In this document: positions 43,946 to 52,923 of the stretch, piece after piece
Numbering within the stretch: the first letter of the stretch is position 1
How the letters are laid out: each line of letters begins with the position of its first letter
Program-made: the position numbers and the translations under genes
NCBI RefSeq assembly: GCF_002234575.2
Contig: NZ_CP022464.2
Coordinates: 2,976,001-3,040,000 of the forward strand
Direction of reading: 5' to 3'
DNA from: Enterocloster bolteae
GTDB lineage: Bacteria > Bacillota > Clostridia > Lachnospirales > Lachnospiraceae
Length of the DNA stretch: 64,000 bases
Notes under the pieces: model-generated
The model's database searches: none
Seen by the model: only the letters and a program-made list of their open reading frames with translations
Told to the model about the DNA's origin: nothing

Positions 43946-45190
43946 ATGACTGTGGAACTCATATCCGTGGGGACCGAGATACTTATGGGAAATATTGTAA
44001 ACAGCAACACCCAGTTCCTGGCGGAGAAATGCGCCATGCTTGGTTTCGATCTGTTTTTCCAGGTCACGGTGGGGGATAATTATGACAGGATGATGTCCGT
44101 GGTGCGCCAGGCGCTATCACGCTCGGACATTCTCATACTGACAGGAGGCCTGGGCCCCACAGAGGATGATTTGACAAAAGAGGTATGTGCCGACGCATTC
44201 GGCATGCCTCTGGTGGAGGATGCCCATACCAGGGAGCATCTGAAAGAATTCTTCAGGAATAACATTTACAGGCACATACCGGACAACAACTGGAAGATGG
44301 CCACAGTCCCCCAGGGGGCGCTGGTGCTGGACAATGCCAACGGCATGGCCCCGGGCCTGATACTGGAAAAGGAGGGCAAGACCGCTATCCTGCTTCCGGG
44401 ACCTCCCAATGAACTGTATCCCATGTTCAGCAGGCAGGTGTTTCCTTATCTCCAGCAAAAGCAGAACGCGGTGCTGGTATCCAGTATGGTTAAAATCTGC
44501 GGATACGGAGAAAGCCAGGTAGAGGATATGATCCTGGACCTGATTGACGCCCAGACCAATCCAACCATTGCCACCTACGCCAAGACGGCAGAGGTACATT
44601 TAAGGATTACGGCCAGGGCGGGAAGCCGGGAGGAGGGTATGGCCCTCATTGCGCCTGTGGAAAAGGAAATAAAGAACCGCTTTAAGGACGCTGTCTATAC
44701 CACCGAGGAACAGGTGAGCCTGGAGATGGCGGTGGCGGATTTGCTAAAACAGAATCATCTGACCATGTGCACTGCCGAGTCCTGTACCGGAGGCATGATA
44801 GCGGCCAGAATGGTCAATGTGCCCGGTGTATCCGGCGTGTTTATGGAAGGTATGGTGACATATTCAAATGAAGCCAAAATGCGCCTTCTGGGAGTGCGTG
44901 AGGACACGCTGAAAGCTTACGGCGCTGTCAGTGAAGAAACTGCCAGGGAAATGGCGGAGGGCGGAGTGAATACCAGCGGTACCGACCTCTGTGTGGCCAC
45001 TACGGGTATAGCAGGACCTGACGGCGGCACGGATGAAAAGCCTGTGGGGCTGGTGTACATGGCCTGCTGCCTGAGGGGAAAAACCTGCGTCAGGAGATAC
45101 CAGTTTAAGGGCAACCGGGAAAAGGTGCGGGAACAGGCTATGATGAAGGCACTGGATCTGGCGCGTCTTTGCATACTGGCTAATAAATAA
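43946..45190 (+). CDS. cinA: CinA-family protein (nicotinamide-nucleotide amidase)
   Basis: The 414-residue protein has an N-terminal MoaB-like domain (ELISVGTEILMGNIVNSNTQ, LTGGLGPTEDDLTKE) and a C-terminal NMN-deamidase domain (CTAESCTGGMIAARMVNVPG, TTGIAGPDGGTDEKPVGLV). It recycles NMN and is often part of the competence/damage regulon. It ends the yicC-to-cinA gene series. Confidence 0.96.
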   Translation: MTVELISVGTEILMGNIVNSNTQFLAEKCAMLGFDLFFQVTVGDNYDRMMSVVRQALSRSDILILTGGLGPTEDDLTKEVCADAFGMPLVEDAHTREHLKEFFRNNIYRHIPDNNWKMATVPQGALVLDNANGMAPGLILEKEGKTAILLPGPPNELYPMFSRQVFPYLQQKQNAVLVSSMVKICGYGESQVEDMILDLIDAQTNPTIATYAKTAEVHLRITARAGSREEGMALIAPVEKEIKNRFKDAVYTTEEQVSLEMAVADLLKQNHLTMCTAESCTGGMIAARMVNVPGVSGVFMEGMVTYSNEAKMRLLGVREDTLKAYGAVSEETAREMAEGGVNTSGTDLCVATTGIAGPDGGTDEKPVGLVYMACCLRGKTCVRRYQFKGNREKVREQAMMKALDLARLCILANK

Positions 45191-45252
45191 ATACCAGGCG
45201 GATATAGCATCCTTGCTTATTGCGTGAAAATAAGTTCCGGGAGGAATTGGGT

Positions 45253-46593
45253 TTGGAATCAAGACGAAGGAAGAAACAGATTTCAGCGGCCTGCCACTAT
45301 GCATATACACGGCTGGCCCTGAATTACTATATGTACTACGAGGTAATCCTGGAAGGAGACCTTTTAAGCAGCAGGCTGGAGAGGCTGAGCAAACGATACC
45401 ACGGTCTGCTGAAGGATTTCCTGGAGGGAAGCCTGAAGCCGGAGGAGCTGAATGGCTTAAGGGATGAGACTGCCTCGGCCATGGAGGCCAATACCGCTTA
45501 TACGGATGCTTTTCAGGCGTATGAGTACGTTCTGAACCGTCTGGAAGGACGTTTTGAGCCCCAGCTCATGGGAAACAGAAATGTCCAGCCAGATGAGGAA
45601 GAATGGACAGCGGAAATTATGGCCTATATCACGGACACAGATGAGGCGATGGTTGTCAATGAACGGATACAGTCCGTGGTGGGCCAGCTTCCCATACGGC
45701 TTACCAGGAATAAATTCTTTGCCATGGTGGAGGAGGGGCTGTCTGTCTATAAGGGCGGTCCGGTCTCCAGCCTGGATGATATGCTGTATATCCTGAGGTC
45801 CGAGGCCATGCTGGCGCGGCCGGAGGACATGGAGACAGGATACGAGGATCTTCACTCCATTCTCAGGGAATTTGAAAGGGCGGATTTTAAGGCCGTCACA
45901 GCAGAGGAATACCGGCATCTGACAGCCGAGATGGAGCGGGCAGGACAGATTCTCCTGGATACCACGGGGGAACTGATGCTGTTTATGGATTTGATCAATG
46001 ACCTTTATGTGCTTATGCTTTCCAGAAGATGGGCGATGATGGAGGTATCAGAGGAAAGCCTGTTACAAGAGCTGCTGTCAAAGGTCCAGTCTCTTTTTGA
46101 GGAAGGGGCCGTAACGGCCATTCCGCAGGAGCTGACAGATAAGCTGTCCATGCTGGAGGGAAAGCAGGAGACCTACTTTGAGCAGTGGATGCGTCTGGCG
46201 ACAGAGGTTAAGAGCGCGGCAGACAGCGCGGATGAGGACGGGGAGATTCTCAGGAAGATAGAGCTGCTCATGTCGGACAGCTCCTTTATGTCCCTGGATC
46301 GTCCGGAAGACAAGGCGGATCAGAAGGTGGATGAAGAACTGATGGCCGGAAAGCTGGAGCGCTTCTTTGGGGAGCTGTCAGCTGCCTGGGAAGGAAAACC
46401 AAAGGTCCTTGTCAGGGCTGTGATGTCCAAAATTCTGTCCAGGCTGCCGGTCTTTTTTGATTCCCTGGAGGAAGTGCGTTTGTATGTGGAAGGGAGCCTC
46501 AGAAGCTGCTCTGATGTGAAGGAAAAAGAGATTTCCATGGGCCTTATACGCATGTTGATGGAGCAGGATAAATTTGACCAGGAAGATTATTAG
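45253..46593 (+). CDS. Conserved hypothetical, acidic helical protein
   Basis: I do not recognise this 446-residue protein. It is acidic and mostly helical, with long amphipathic stretches and no signal, membrane helix or catalytic motif that I can name. A TTG at 45253 is preferred because GGGAGG (45239-45244) is eight bases upstream; TTG codons at 45220 and 45247 fit less well. It precedes two further unassigned genes and gerW in the same orientation, so a role linked to envelope or sporulation is possible but unproven. Confidence 0.7.
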   Translation: MESRRRKKQISAACHYAYTRLALNYYMYYEVILEGDLLSSRLERLSKRYHGLLKDFLEGSLKPEELNGLRDETASAMEANTAYTDAFQAYEYVLNRLEGRFEPQLMGNRNVQPDEEEWTAEIMAYITDTDEAMVVNERIQSVVGQLPIRLTRNKFFAMVEEGLSVYKGGPVSSLDDMLYILRSEAMLARPEDMETGYEDLHSILREFERADFKAVTAEEYRHLTAEMERAGQILLDTTGELMLFMDLINDLYVLMLSRRWAMMEVSEESLLQELLSKVQSLFEEGAVTAIPQELTDKLSMLEGKQETYFEQWMRLATEVKSAADSADEDGEILRKIELLMSDSSFMSLDRPEDKADQKVDEELMAGKLERFFGELSAAWEGKPKVLVRAVMSKILSRLPVFFDSLEEVRLYVEGSLRSCSDVKEKEISMGLIRMLMEQDKFDQEDY

Positions 46594-46657
46594 GACGTGC
46601 CTTGGCGGAAATGGGTTTCAGACATGGCCTGGCGCGCAGACAGAGGGAGATGAATGA

Positions 46658-46981
46658 ATGCGCTGGTGGGAGCATCTATATATGGGAGACCGGGCCGGAA
46701 GGCACCGGGCCAGGGTCCTCATGGGAATCCGCGAAAGGAAGCTCATGCCGGACACCTATGTGATTACTCTTCCTCAGAGTGGGAATCATATACTTGACAT
46801 ACGGCCTGTGATGCTGCTGACAGAGGAAGAACGCAAGGCAGAGGATTTCCTGATTTTAGGCGTGGCCGAGGGATATGGGGAAGCATGTGAGGTAGTCCGC
46901 ACCATGGTGGATGATATGTACCGGCATACGGACGGTTTTAACTGGAAATCATATATGGCGTACCTGGGGGAGGCAAGATGA
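46658..46981 (+). CDS. Conserved hypothetical small protein
   Basis: This 107-residue protein has no family I can assign. It opens with a basic segment (GDRAGRHRARVLMGIRERKL) and then looks alpha/beta (TYVITLPQSGNHILDIRPV). It lies 64 bases after the preceding unknown gene. Its TGA overlaps the start of the next gene by four bases, implying translational coupling with the DUF2953-type membrane protein. Confidence 0.75.
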   Translation: MRWWEHLYMGDRAGRHRARVLMGIRERKLMPDTYVITLPQSGNHILDIRPVMLLTEEERKAEDFLILGVAEGYGEACEVVRTMVDDMYRHTDGFNWKSYMAYLGEAR

Positions 46982-48033
46982 TTCATATTCTGCTCGTGAT
47001 ATTGAAGATAATAGGTATTGTTCTTCTGGTCATCCTGGGGCTGCTGCTTGGCATTCTCCTGGCAGTGCTGTTCATCCCTGTGAGGTATAAGGCAGAGGGA
47101 AGCTACCACGGACAGCTGCTGCTGTCGGTCTGCGCCACCTGGTTCTTTCATATCCTGGCATTCAGGGCTGTTTATGAAGGCGAAGGCCTGGTGTGCAGTC
47201 TTAAGGTTCTGGGCTTCAGGCTGTGGCACAATCGGGAAAAGGATCCTGCCCGGGATTTGGAAGACGGTCTGGAGACCATACTGGGAGATGAAGAACAGTC
47301 CCTGTATGAGGAACTGCAGCAGGATGAGGAGCATTACAGGAAGTCCCAGGAGGAACAGGCCCATGGCGGTCAGTCCGTCGGGGAACAGACCCACGGCGGT
47401 CAGTCCGGCGGTGAACAGACCCGTGGCGGCCGGTCCGTTGAAGAACAGGCCCATGGCAGTCAACTCCATGGGGAACGGGCAGGAGAACAGGACGCCAACC
47501 GGAAGGATAGCAGGGAAGAGGAAGATGAGACAGGGCCTGAGTCTGGCAAAAAGGGGCCCGGTATCATGGGGAAAATAAAAGGCTTCCCGGGCCGTATCAG
47601 TCAGTCAATCAGGCATATACTGGAAAAACTTAAGTTTTCTTTTGCGAAAATCTGTGATAAGCTTAAGGGAATCAGGGAGTTTGTTCAGGAAAAGAAAATG
47701 TGGCTGGAGGATGAAAAGAATCAGGCGTCCTTAAAGCTCCTTTACAGGCAGACAAAACGTCTCCTGGTACATCTGTGGCCCAGAAAGGGCAGGTGCACCG
47801 TCACCTTCGGGTTTGACGATCCCTATACAACGGGGCAGGTGCTCCAGGCCGCCAGCCTTATTTACCCGTTTTACCACAGGCAGCTTTTTTTGTACCCGGT
47901 ATTTGATGAGAAAATACTGGACGCAGAGGGAAGCCTGAAAGGAAGAATACGGTTATCCGTAATTCTTTGGCTGGTACTCCAGGTCCTGTTTGACGGACAT
48001 ACCCGCAGGATGCTGAAGGGTTTCTTAAAGTGA
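46978..48033 (+). CDS. DUF2953-type membrane protein with tandem-repeat linker
   Basis: The 351-residue protein has an N-terminal membrane helix (about residues 3-32), a beta-rich N-terminal region (VRYKAEGSYHGQLLLSVCAT) and a C-terminal portion (GRCTVTFGFDDPYTTGQVLQ) typical of DUF2953, a spore-former family of unknown function. Between them, residues about 126-165 are four 10-residue repeats (EQ-x-HGGQS type). Its start overlaps the preceding gene. It is followed by a strong hairpin and then gerW. Confidence 0.75.
   Translation: MIHILLVILKIIGIVLLVILGLLLGILLAVLFIPVRYKAEGSYHGQLLLSVCATWFFHILAFRAVYEGEGLVCSLKVLGFRLWHNREKDPARDLEDGLETILGDEEQSLYEELQQDEEHYRKSQEEQAHGGQSVGEQTHGGQSGGEQTRGGRSVEEQAHGSQLHGERAGEQDANRKDSREEEDETGPESGKKGPGIMGKIKGFPGRISQSIRHILEKLKFSFAKICDKLKGIREFVQEKKMWLEDEKNQASLKLLYRQTKRLLVHLWPRKGRCTVTFGFDDPYTTGQVLQAASLIYPFYHRQLFLYPVFDEKILDAEGSLKGRIRLSVILWLVLQVLFDGHTRRMLKGFLK
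47353..47472 (+). repeat. 30-bp in-frame tandem repeat, four copies
   Basis: Units start at 47353, 47383, 47413 and 47443, each beginning GAACAG and sharing GGCGGTCAGTCC-like cores. Thirty bases is ten codons, so gain or loss of a unit keeps frame. Copies are diverged by a few bases. Confidence 0.9.
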
Positions 48034-48042
48034 TATGACACT

Positions 48043-48090
48043 CGCGGCGGCTGTTGGGGGATGGGATATCCTGTCCCCCAACAGCCCGCG
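48043..48090 (+). other. Very stable hairpin between the DUF2953 gene and gerW
   Basis: GCTGTTGGGGGA (48050-48061) pairs perfectly with TCCCCCAACAGC (48074-48085); CGCGG and CCGCG extend the stem past one bulged base. No T-run follows, so it may be an mRNA processing or stabilising element rather than a terminator. Confidence 0.7.
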
Positions 48091-48116
48091 GGAATAAATA
48101 GAGAAGAGGACATACT

Positions 48117-48545
48117 ATGGCAGAGAATCAATTTACATCTACGATAGACACGTTATTTAGAGGCATGGACCAGTTCGTCAACACCAAGACCGTGGTGGGG
48201 GAACCGGTACAGGTGGGAGATACCATCATTGTCCCTCTGGTTGATGTGACATGCGGTATGGCGGCCGGAAGCTTTGCTGAGGGTGTCAAGCAGAAACAGC
48301 GGGGCGGCGGAGGCATGAGCGCTAAGATGAGCCCCAGCGCCGTGCTGGTGATTCAGGGGGGCGTAACTAAGCTTGTCAACGTAAAGAATCAGGATGCCAT
48401 CACCAAAGTCATAGATATGGCGCCGGATTTTATCAACAAATTCCTGGGGGGGAAGCCAGCTGTGTCTGAAGAGACGGTCCAAACCGCAAAGGATACGGCG
48501 GCAACCTACGACACGGGTAAGGCAGAACATATGGATGTGAAATAG
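48117..48545 (+). CDS. gerW: GerW/YtfJ-family sporulation protein
   Basis: The 142-residue protein has the YtfJ core: VVGEPVQVGDTIIVPLVDV, a Gly-rich segment (QKQRGGGGMSAKMSPSAVLV) and IQGGVTKLVNVKNQ. In Bacillus, YtfJ/GerW is made in the forespore and affects germination. It supports that this organism forms spores. It follows a DUF2953 gene, an association also known in other spore formers. Confidence 0.93.
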   Translation: MAENQFTSTIDTLFRGMDQFVNTKTVVGEPVQVGDTIIVPLVDVTCGMAAGSFAEGVKQKQRGGGGMSAKMSPSAVLVIQGGVTKLVNVKNQDAITKVIDMAPDFINKFLGGKPAVSEETVQTAKDTAATYDTGKAEHMDVK

Positions 48546-48614
48546 GAATCCCGGGCCGCCTTTCTGCATATGATGGAATATAGCTTGTTGCAGAATGGGG
48601 GAGACAATTAAGAT

Positions 48615-48752
48615 ATGAGAAGAATATGCGGGCTTATGCTGTTCTGCTTTGGACTGGGGATGGCAGTGCTGCTCTTTATTCCGGAGACAATCTTTACCTT
48701 CCTGTTCGTTATCGGCTGCCTTGTATTAGGATATAATCTGTTCTGTTGTTAA
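48615..48752 (+). CDS. 45-residue membrane peptide downstream of gerW
   Basis: ATG at 48615 opens a 45-residue peptide: a short basic start (MRRICG) and two hydrophobic stretches split by a Pro-Glu turn (LLFIPETIFTF). This suggests a two-helix hairpin in the membrane. The upstream GGGGGAG is rather far (about twelve bases). The gene lies 69 bases after gerW, and a terminator follows, closing the unit. Family unknown. Confidence 0.55.
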   Translation: MRRICGLMLFCFGLGMAVLLFIPETIFTFLFVIGCLVLGYNLFCC

Positions 48753-48811
48753 TATAAACGTATGGCGTATCGAAGAGGAAGAAGACTACAATAGGGATTG
48801 AATATAAAATA

Positions 48812-48852
48812 CAGGTTATGCGTTCCTCCCATAGGAGCATAGCCTGTTTTTT
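48812..48852 (+). terminator. Terminator after the gerW unit
   Basis: CAGGTTATGC (48812-48821) pairs with GCATAGCCTG (48837-48846) with one G-U pair, an inner TCCT/AGGA pairing, then a T6 run. Confidence 0.8.
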
Positions 48853-48910
48853 ACTGTCTGGTTTTTTGCGGCAGGGACTGACAAGCGGATACCAGGCTGA
48901 ATATTGCGCA

Positions 48911-48955
48911 AAAAAAAGACACCGCCTGTCGGTATGACAGAGACAATGTCTTTTT
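48911..48955. terminator. Bidirectional terminator before rpmB
   Basis: AAAAAGACA (48913-48921) pairs with TGTCTTTTT (48947-48955), with CTGTC/GACAG inside. The A-run on the left gives the T-run for minus-strand rpmB. Confidence 0.75.
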
Positions 48956-48975
48956 CCGTGATATGTTCTGTTTCA

Positions 48976-49161
48976 TTAAGCTCTTTCTACAAGGCCTGAA
49001 CGTAAGCAGGAAGTACATACGTACATTCTCTGGGTTCCACCATTAACCTTGACTCTGACAGATTTAACGTTCGCTTTCCACATCTTGTTGGATCTTCTAT
49101 GGGAATGGCTCACTTGAATTCCGAAATGAGCTGCCTTTTCACAGATTGCACACTTAGCCAT
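48976..49161 (-). CDS. rpmB: 50S ribosomal protein L28
   Basis: The 61-residue protein is L28 of the zinc-ribbon type: CAIC at residues 4-7 and CTSC near the end, with HSHRRSNKMWKANVKSVRV between. The ATG at 49161 has AAGGAGGTG upstream, and an upstream in-frame ATG would overlap that site. It has its own promoter and is divergent from the gls24-fakA pair, a common Firmicute order. Confidence 0.97.
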   Translation of the reverse strand: MAKCAICEKAAHFGIQVSHSHRRSNKMWKANVKSVRVKVNGGTQRMYVCTSCLRSGLVERA

Positions 49162-49224
49162 ACTATTGCACCTCCTTAACACGTTACTTGGATTCTTTCA
49201 TTAAGAAAAATCCACAACAAATGT

Positions 49225-49253
49225 ATGATACCAGAAGTTTGCAAATTTTGCAA
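49225..49253 (-). promoter_or_regulatory. Promoter of rpmB
   Basis: On the minus strand, TTGCAA (49253-49248), a 17-base spacer and TATCAT (49230-49225). Confidence 0.6.
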
Positions 49254-49330
49254 GTGAAAAAATTAAAATTTCTTTCTTTTTTTCAGAAAATAGTGTATAC
49301 TGTCTCTAGTAAAGAAACGGAGGCATGTGT

Positions 49331-49687
49331 ATGAAGGGACGAATCAGCAATAAAATGGGCGAAATCCAGATTAACCCGGACGTGATTGCTTTATATGCAG
49401 GAACCATCGCAGTTGAATGTTTTGGCATTGTAGGTATGGCAGCTGTCAGCATGAAGGACGGGCTGGTTAAACTATTAAAGAGAGAGAGCCTGACTCATGG
49501 AATCAATGTGGATATAAATGATAATAAAATATCCATTGATTTCCACGTAATCGTATCTTATGGGGTCAGTATTTCGGCTGTATCTGACAACCTGATTGAA
49601 AGCGTGAAATACAGGGTAGAAGAATTCACCGGCATGGAGGTTGAGAAAATCAATATCTATGTGGAAGGTGTTAGAGTGATTGACTAG
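49331..49687 (+). CDS. Asp23/Gls24-family protein
   Basis: The 118-residue protein has the Asp23/Gls24 fold (GEIQINPDVIALYAGTIAVE, VEKINIYVEGVRV). Proteins of this family next to YloV/FakA genes are widespread; the exact role is not settled. The ATG at 49331 is preferred because GGAGG lies seven bases upstream; ATG 49325 is too close. Stop and next start are 13 bases apart. Confidence 0.92.
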   Translation: MKGRISNKMGEIQINPDVIALYAGTIAVECFGIVGMAAVSMKDGLVKLLKRESLTHGINVDINDNKISIDFHVIVSYGVSISAVSDNLIESVKYRVEEFTGMEVEKINIYVEGVRVID

Positions 49688-49700
49688 GAGGAAGTAACTT

Positions 49701-51425
49701 GTGGGTATAAGTACGATTGACGCCGGTATGCTTAAGAATGCCTTCCTGGCAGGAGCAAAGGGGTTAGAGGCAAAGAAGGACTGGATTAACGAACTGAATG
49801 TATTTCCCGTGCCGGACGGGGATACGGGAACCAATATGACGCTTACTATCATGGCGGCGGCAAAGGAAGTGGCGGAGCTGGAGAATCCCACCATGGACCA
49901 GCTGGCAAAGGCCATTTCATCCGGTTCCCTGCGCGGGGCAAGAGGAAATTCCGGAGTTATATTATCACAGCTTCTCAGAGGCTTTACAAAAGAAATAAAA
50001 GCAGTGGAAGAAATTGATACCACCATTCTGGCCAACGCCATGGTGAGGGGAACCGAGACAGCATACAAGGCTGTCATGAAACCAAAAGAGGGAACCATCC
50101 TGACCGTGGCCAAGGCCATGGCGGATAAGGGCCTGGAGATGGCTTCACAGACAGATGATATAGAAGAATTTGTAAAACAAGTTATAGAATACGGCGATTA
50201 TGTGCTGAGCCAGACACCGGAGATGCTCCCCGTGTTAAAACAGGCGGGTGTGGTGGATTCCGGAGGCCAGGGGCTGATGCAGGTGGTCAAGGGGGCCGTG
50301 GACGGCCTTCTGGGCAGGACAGTGGACTTTTCACTGGACACGGTTCCGGACAGCGGGAATAGGCCGGCAGCCGGCGAAAAAGCCGCCAGAGGCGCTGCAA
50401 GGACGGATATAGATACAGCCGATATCAAATTCGGTTACTGTACTGAATTTATCATAAATCTGGAGAAGGTTTACACGGATAAGGATGAGACGGAGTTAAA
50501 GTCATACCTGGAATCCATTGGCGATTCCCTGGTGGTGGTGTCGGATGATGAGATCGTAAAGGTCCATGTACACACCAATCATCCCGGCCTGGCCTTTGAA
50601 AAGGCGCTGGCCTATGGTTCCTTATCCCGCATGAAGATAGACAACATGAGGGAGGAGCACCAGGAGAGGGTCATTCAGGATTCGGAGCGTCTGGCCAGGG
50701 AACAGGCTGCCAGGGAGCAGGAAGACAAAGACAAGGCAACCGGGGAAGAGGCGCCGTCAGAACGCAGGGAATATGGCTTTATAGCTGTATCCAGCGGGGA
50801 AGGTCTGAGCGATATTTTCAGGGGAATCGGAGCCGACTGCCTGATTGAAGGCGGACAGACCATGAATCCCAGTACAGAGGATATGCTAAAGGCCATAGAA
50901 CGGGTAAATGCAGAGAACATTTTCATTCTGCCCAACAACAAGAACATTATCATGGCTGCACAGCAGGCCAGGGATTTGACGGAAGATAAGAACATAATCG
51001 TCATCCCCTCCAGGACCGTTCCCCAGGGAATCACGGCATTGGTCAATTTTATGCCGGATCTGGGACCGGAGGAAAATACCCGGACCATGACCGAGGAGAT
51101 GGGAAATGTGAGGACTGCCCAGATTACCTATGCGGTCCGCACCACCAATATTGACGGCATTGACATTGAAGAAGGGGATATCATGGCCCTGGGAGACCAC
51201 GGTATTCTGGCAGTGGGAAAATCTGTGGATGGGGTTGCCCTGGAGGCCATGAAAGAGATGCTGGATGATGAAAGTGAGCTTGTAACCATATACTATGGAG
51301 CAGATGTGTCTGAGCATGAGGCAAAGGTTCTTGAAGAACAGGCACAGGAACAGTATCCTGATAAGGAAATCGAGCTTCAGTACGGGGGACAGCCCATATA
51401 CTACTATCTGATTTCTGCTGAGTAG
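49701..51425 (+). CDS. DAK2/DegV-type fatty acid kinase catalytic subunit-like (FakA/YloV)
   Basis: The 574-residue protein has an N-terminal DAK2 kinase domain with the ATP/metal motif NVFPVPDGDTGTNM near residue 34, GSLRGARGNSGVILSQLLRG, and a C-terminal DegV-like region (ISAEYGG-type end). FakA phosphorylates fatty acids held by a FakB protein, letting the cell use exogenous fatty acids; no fakB is in the window. The GTG at 49701 follows AGGAGG. Confidence 0.9.
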   Translation: MGISTIDAGMLKNAFLAGAKGLEAKKDWINELNVFPVPDGDTGTNMTLTIMAAAKEVAELENPTMDQLAKAISSGSLRGARGNSGVILSQLLRGFTKEIKAVEEIDTTILANAMVRGTETAYKAVMKPKEGTILTVAKAMADKGLEMASQTDDIEEFVKQVIEYGDYVLSQTPEMLPVLKQAGVVDSGGQGLMQVVKGAVDGLLGRTVDFSLDTVPDSGNRPAAGEKAARGAARTDIDTADIKFGYCTEFIINLEKVYTDKDETELKSYLESIGDSLVVVSDDEIVKVHVHTNHPGLAFEKALAYGSLSRMKIDNMREEHQERVIQDSERLAREQAAREQEDKDKATGEEAPSERREYGFIAVSSGEGLSDIFRGIGADCLIEGGQTMNPSTEDMLKAIERVNAENIFILPNNKNIIMAAQQARDLTEDKNIIVIPSRTVPQGITALVNFMPDLGPEENTRTMTEEMGNVRTAQITYAVRTTNIDGIDIEEGDIMALGDHGILAVGKSVDGVALEAMKEMLDDESELVTIYYGADVSEHEAKVLEEQAQEQYPDKEIELQYGGQPIYYYLISAE

Positions 51426-51459
51426 AAGGAAGAAGGCAAAGGAGGAGCCAGAAGAGAGA

Positions 51460-52068
51460 ATGGCTAGATGGACAAGAGATGAGGAACTGAACCAGCCGGC
51501 TGATTTCGTGCAGTTCATGATGGAGGACTTTCTTACAAAAAACGGGTTCAAAAAAAAGACCCACAAGGGACAGGAAGTCTGGCAGGAGGGCGATGGCTTT
51601 CTGACCATGGCAAGGTTTATACGGTATGAGTATAACGACGGAAGCTTTCATCTGGAAGCCTGGATCGGTAAGAAACGTGAGAATCCCATCAAGGGATTTG
51701 TGGGCGCCATGCCCAAGAAGATGTTCCGGGAGAGCCTGGAGGAGTTAATACGCCTGCTCCATCAGCCCCTGCCCCAGGGACAGGAAGACACAGGAAACAA
51801 AGTCATTACCATACAGGTGCCTGACCACGGAAAGTGCGCTGTTCCAGCCATGATACTCTCTATACTGGGAATTGTGGTGGGCCTGCTGCTTTCGCCTCTG
51901 GGCGGCATTGTGCTGGGAGGACTGGGAATTACCTTCGGACAGAAGGCCCGCAGCTCCAGCAAAAACAATATAGGCAGGGCGGCTGTGATTCTGGGTACCA
52001 TTGCCATGGTGGCTGCCATCATCGGTTACATTATCAATCTGATTTTTGCATTTACATTTATATTTTAA
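51460..52068 (+). CDS. Unassigned protein with a soluble N-terminus and two C-terminal membrane helices
   Basis: The 202-residue protein has an N-terminal soluble domain (about 1-110) of unknown type, with NGFKKKTHKGQEVWQEGDGF, followed by membrane segments at about residues 129-160 and 173-200 (DUF4190-like glycine/leucine pattern). It lies 34 bases after fakA and 20 bases before the Bax-inhibitor-like gene, so it is probably co-transcribed. Confidence 0.75.
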   Translation: MARWTRDEELNQPADFVQFMMEDFLTKNGFKKKTHKGQEVWQEGDGFLTMARFIRYEYNDGSFHLEAWIGKKRENPIKGFVGAMPKKMFRESLEELIRLLHQPLPQGQEDTGNKVITIQVPDHGKCAVPAMILSILGIVVGLLLSPLGGIVLGGLGITFGQKARSSSKNNIGRAAVILGTIAMVAAIIGYIINLIFAFTFIF

Positions 52069-52088
52069 ATTAAAAGGAGCGGATGACT

Positions 52089-52793
52089 ATGAATGAAAAC
52101 ATGATGAACAGATCTTACGAAGTTCAGGTAGAGGGAGACTCACTGGGACGCTACACGGCAAAGACTTTTGGCTGGATGTTTGCAGGGCTTTTGGTTACCT
52201 TTATTGTTGCGGTGGGCTTTGCAATGACAGGAACGATTTTTTATATATATTCCTTCCGTTACTGGCCTCTGGCACTTCTGGCCGCCGAGCTGGGAGTAGT
52301 GATATATCTCTCCGCCAGGATTGAGAAGATGTCCGTGGGTATGGCCAGGAGCTTATTCTTCCTGTATGCCGCCCTTAACGGCATTGTATTCAGCGCATAT
52401 CTATTTGCATTCAGCCTGGAGATTCTGTGGATGGTATTCGGCATCACAGCCCTGTTCTTTGGAATCATGGCATTGATTGGCTGGTTTGGCAATATTAATT
52501 TTACCAAGCTTCGTCCTTTCATGCTTGGAGGACTTGTATTCCTGTTTTTCTACTGGATTTTTGCAATGTTTATTGATTTAAGCGCATTTGACACCATTGT
52601 ATCGACTGTGGGAATTTTCCTGTTCCTGGTACTGACAGCCTATGATGTGAAGAAGATACAGGCATTCCACGCATACTACGGCCAGGCGCCTGAGATGGCA
52701 GCCAAGGCCTCCATCTTCTCCGCACTGCAGCTTTATCTGGATTTTATCAACCTCTTTGTGTATATTATGAGGATTCTGGGGCGCAGGAAGTAA
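52089..52793 (+). CDS. Bax inhibitor-1/YccA-family membrane protein
   Basis: The 234-residue protein has about seven membrane helices and the BI-1 pattern, with ALNGIVFSAYLF, AYDVKKIQAFH and the closing LQLYLDFINLFVYIMRILGR. Family members leak Ca2+ or H+ and help stress tolerance. The ATG at 52089 sits nine bases after AAGGAG; the ATG at 52083 is too close. Confidence 0.94.
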   Translation: MNENMMNRSYEVQVEGDSLGRYTAKTFGWMFAGLLVTFIVAVGFAMTGTIFYIYSFRYWPLALLAAELGVVIYLSARIEKMSVGMARSLFFLYAALNGIVFSAYLFAFSLEILWMVFGITALFFGIMALIGWFGNINFTKLRPFMLGGLVFLFFYWIFAMFIDLSAFDTIVSTVGIFLFLVLTAYDVKKIQAFHAYYGQAPEMAAKASIFSALQLYLDFINLFVYIMRILGRRK

Positions 52794-52837
52794 GCAGGGA
52801 TACCCGGCATATACTTAATGGAATACTATGATTATCC

Positions 52838-52888
52838 AAGGGGTGCATTGACGTGACTGGATTAGAGTTGCGGCGATGCGCCCTTTTT
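52838..52888 (+). terminator. Terminator after the Bax-inhibitor-like gene
   Basis: GGGTGCAT (52841-52848) pairs with ATGCGCCC (52876-52883) with one G-U pair, flanked by AAG and TTTTT. Confidence 0.75.
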
Positions 52889-52923
52889 GCATGATGAATT
52901 TTGCATACAGACAGGAGGTAAAT

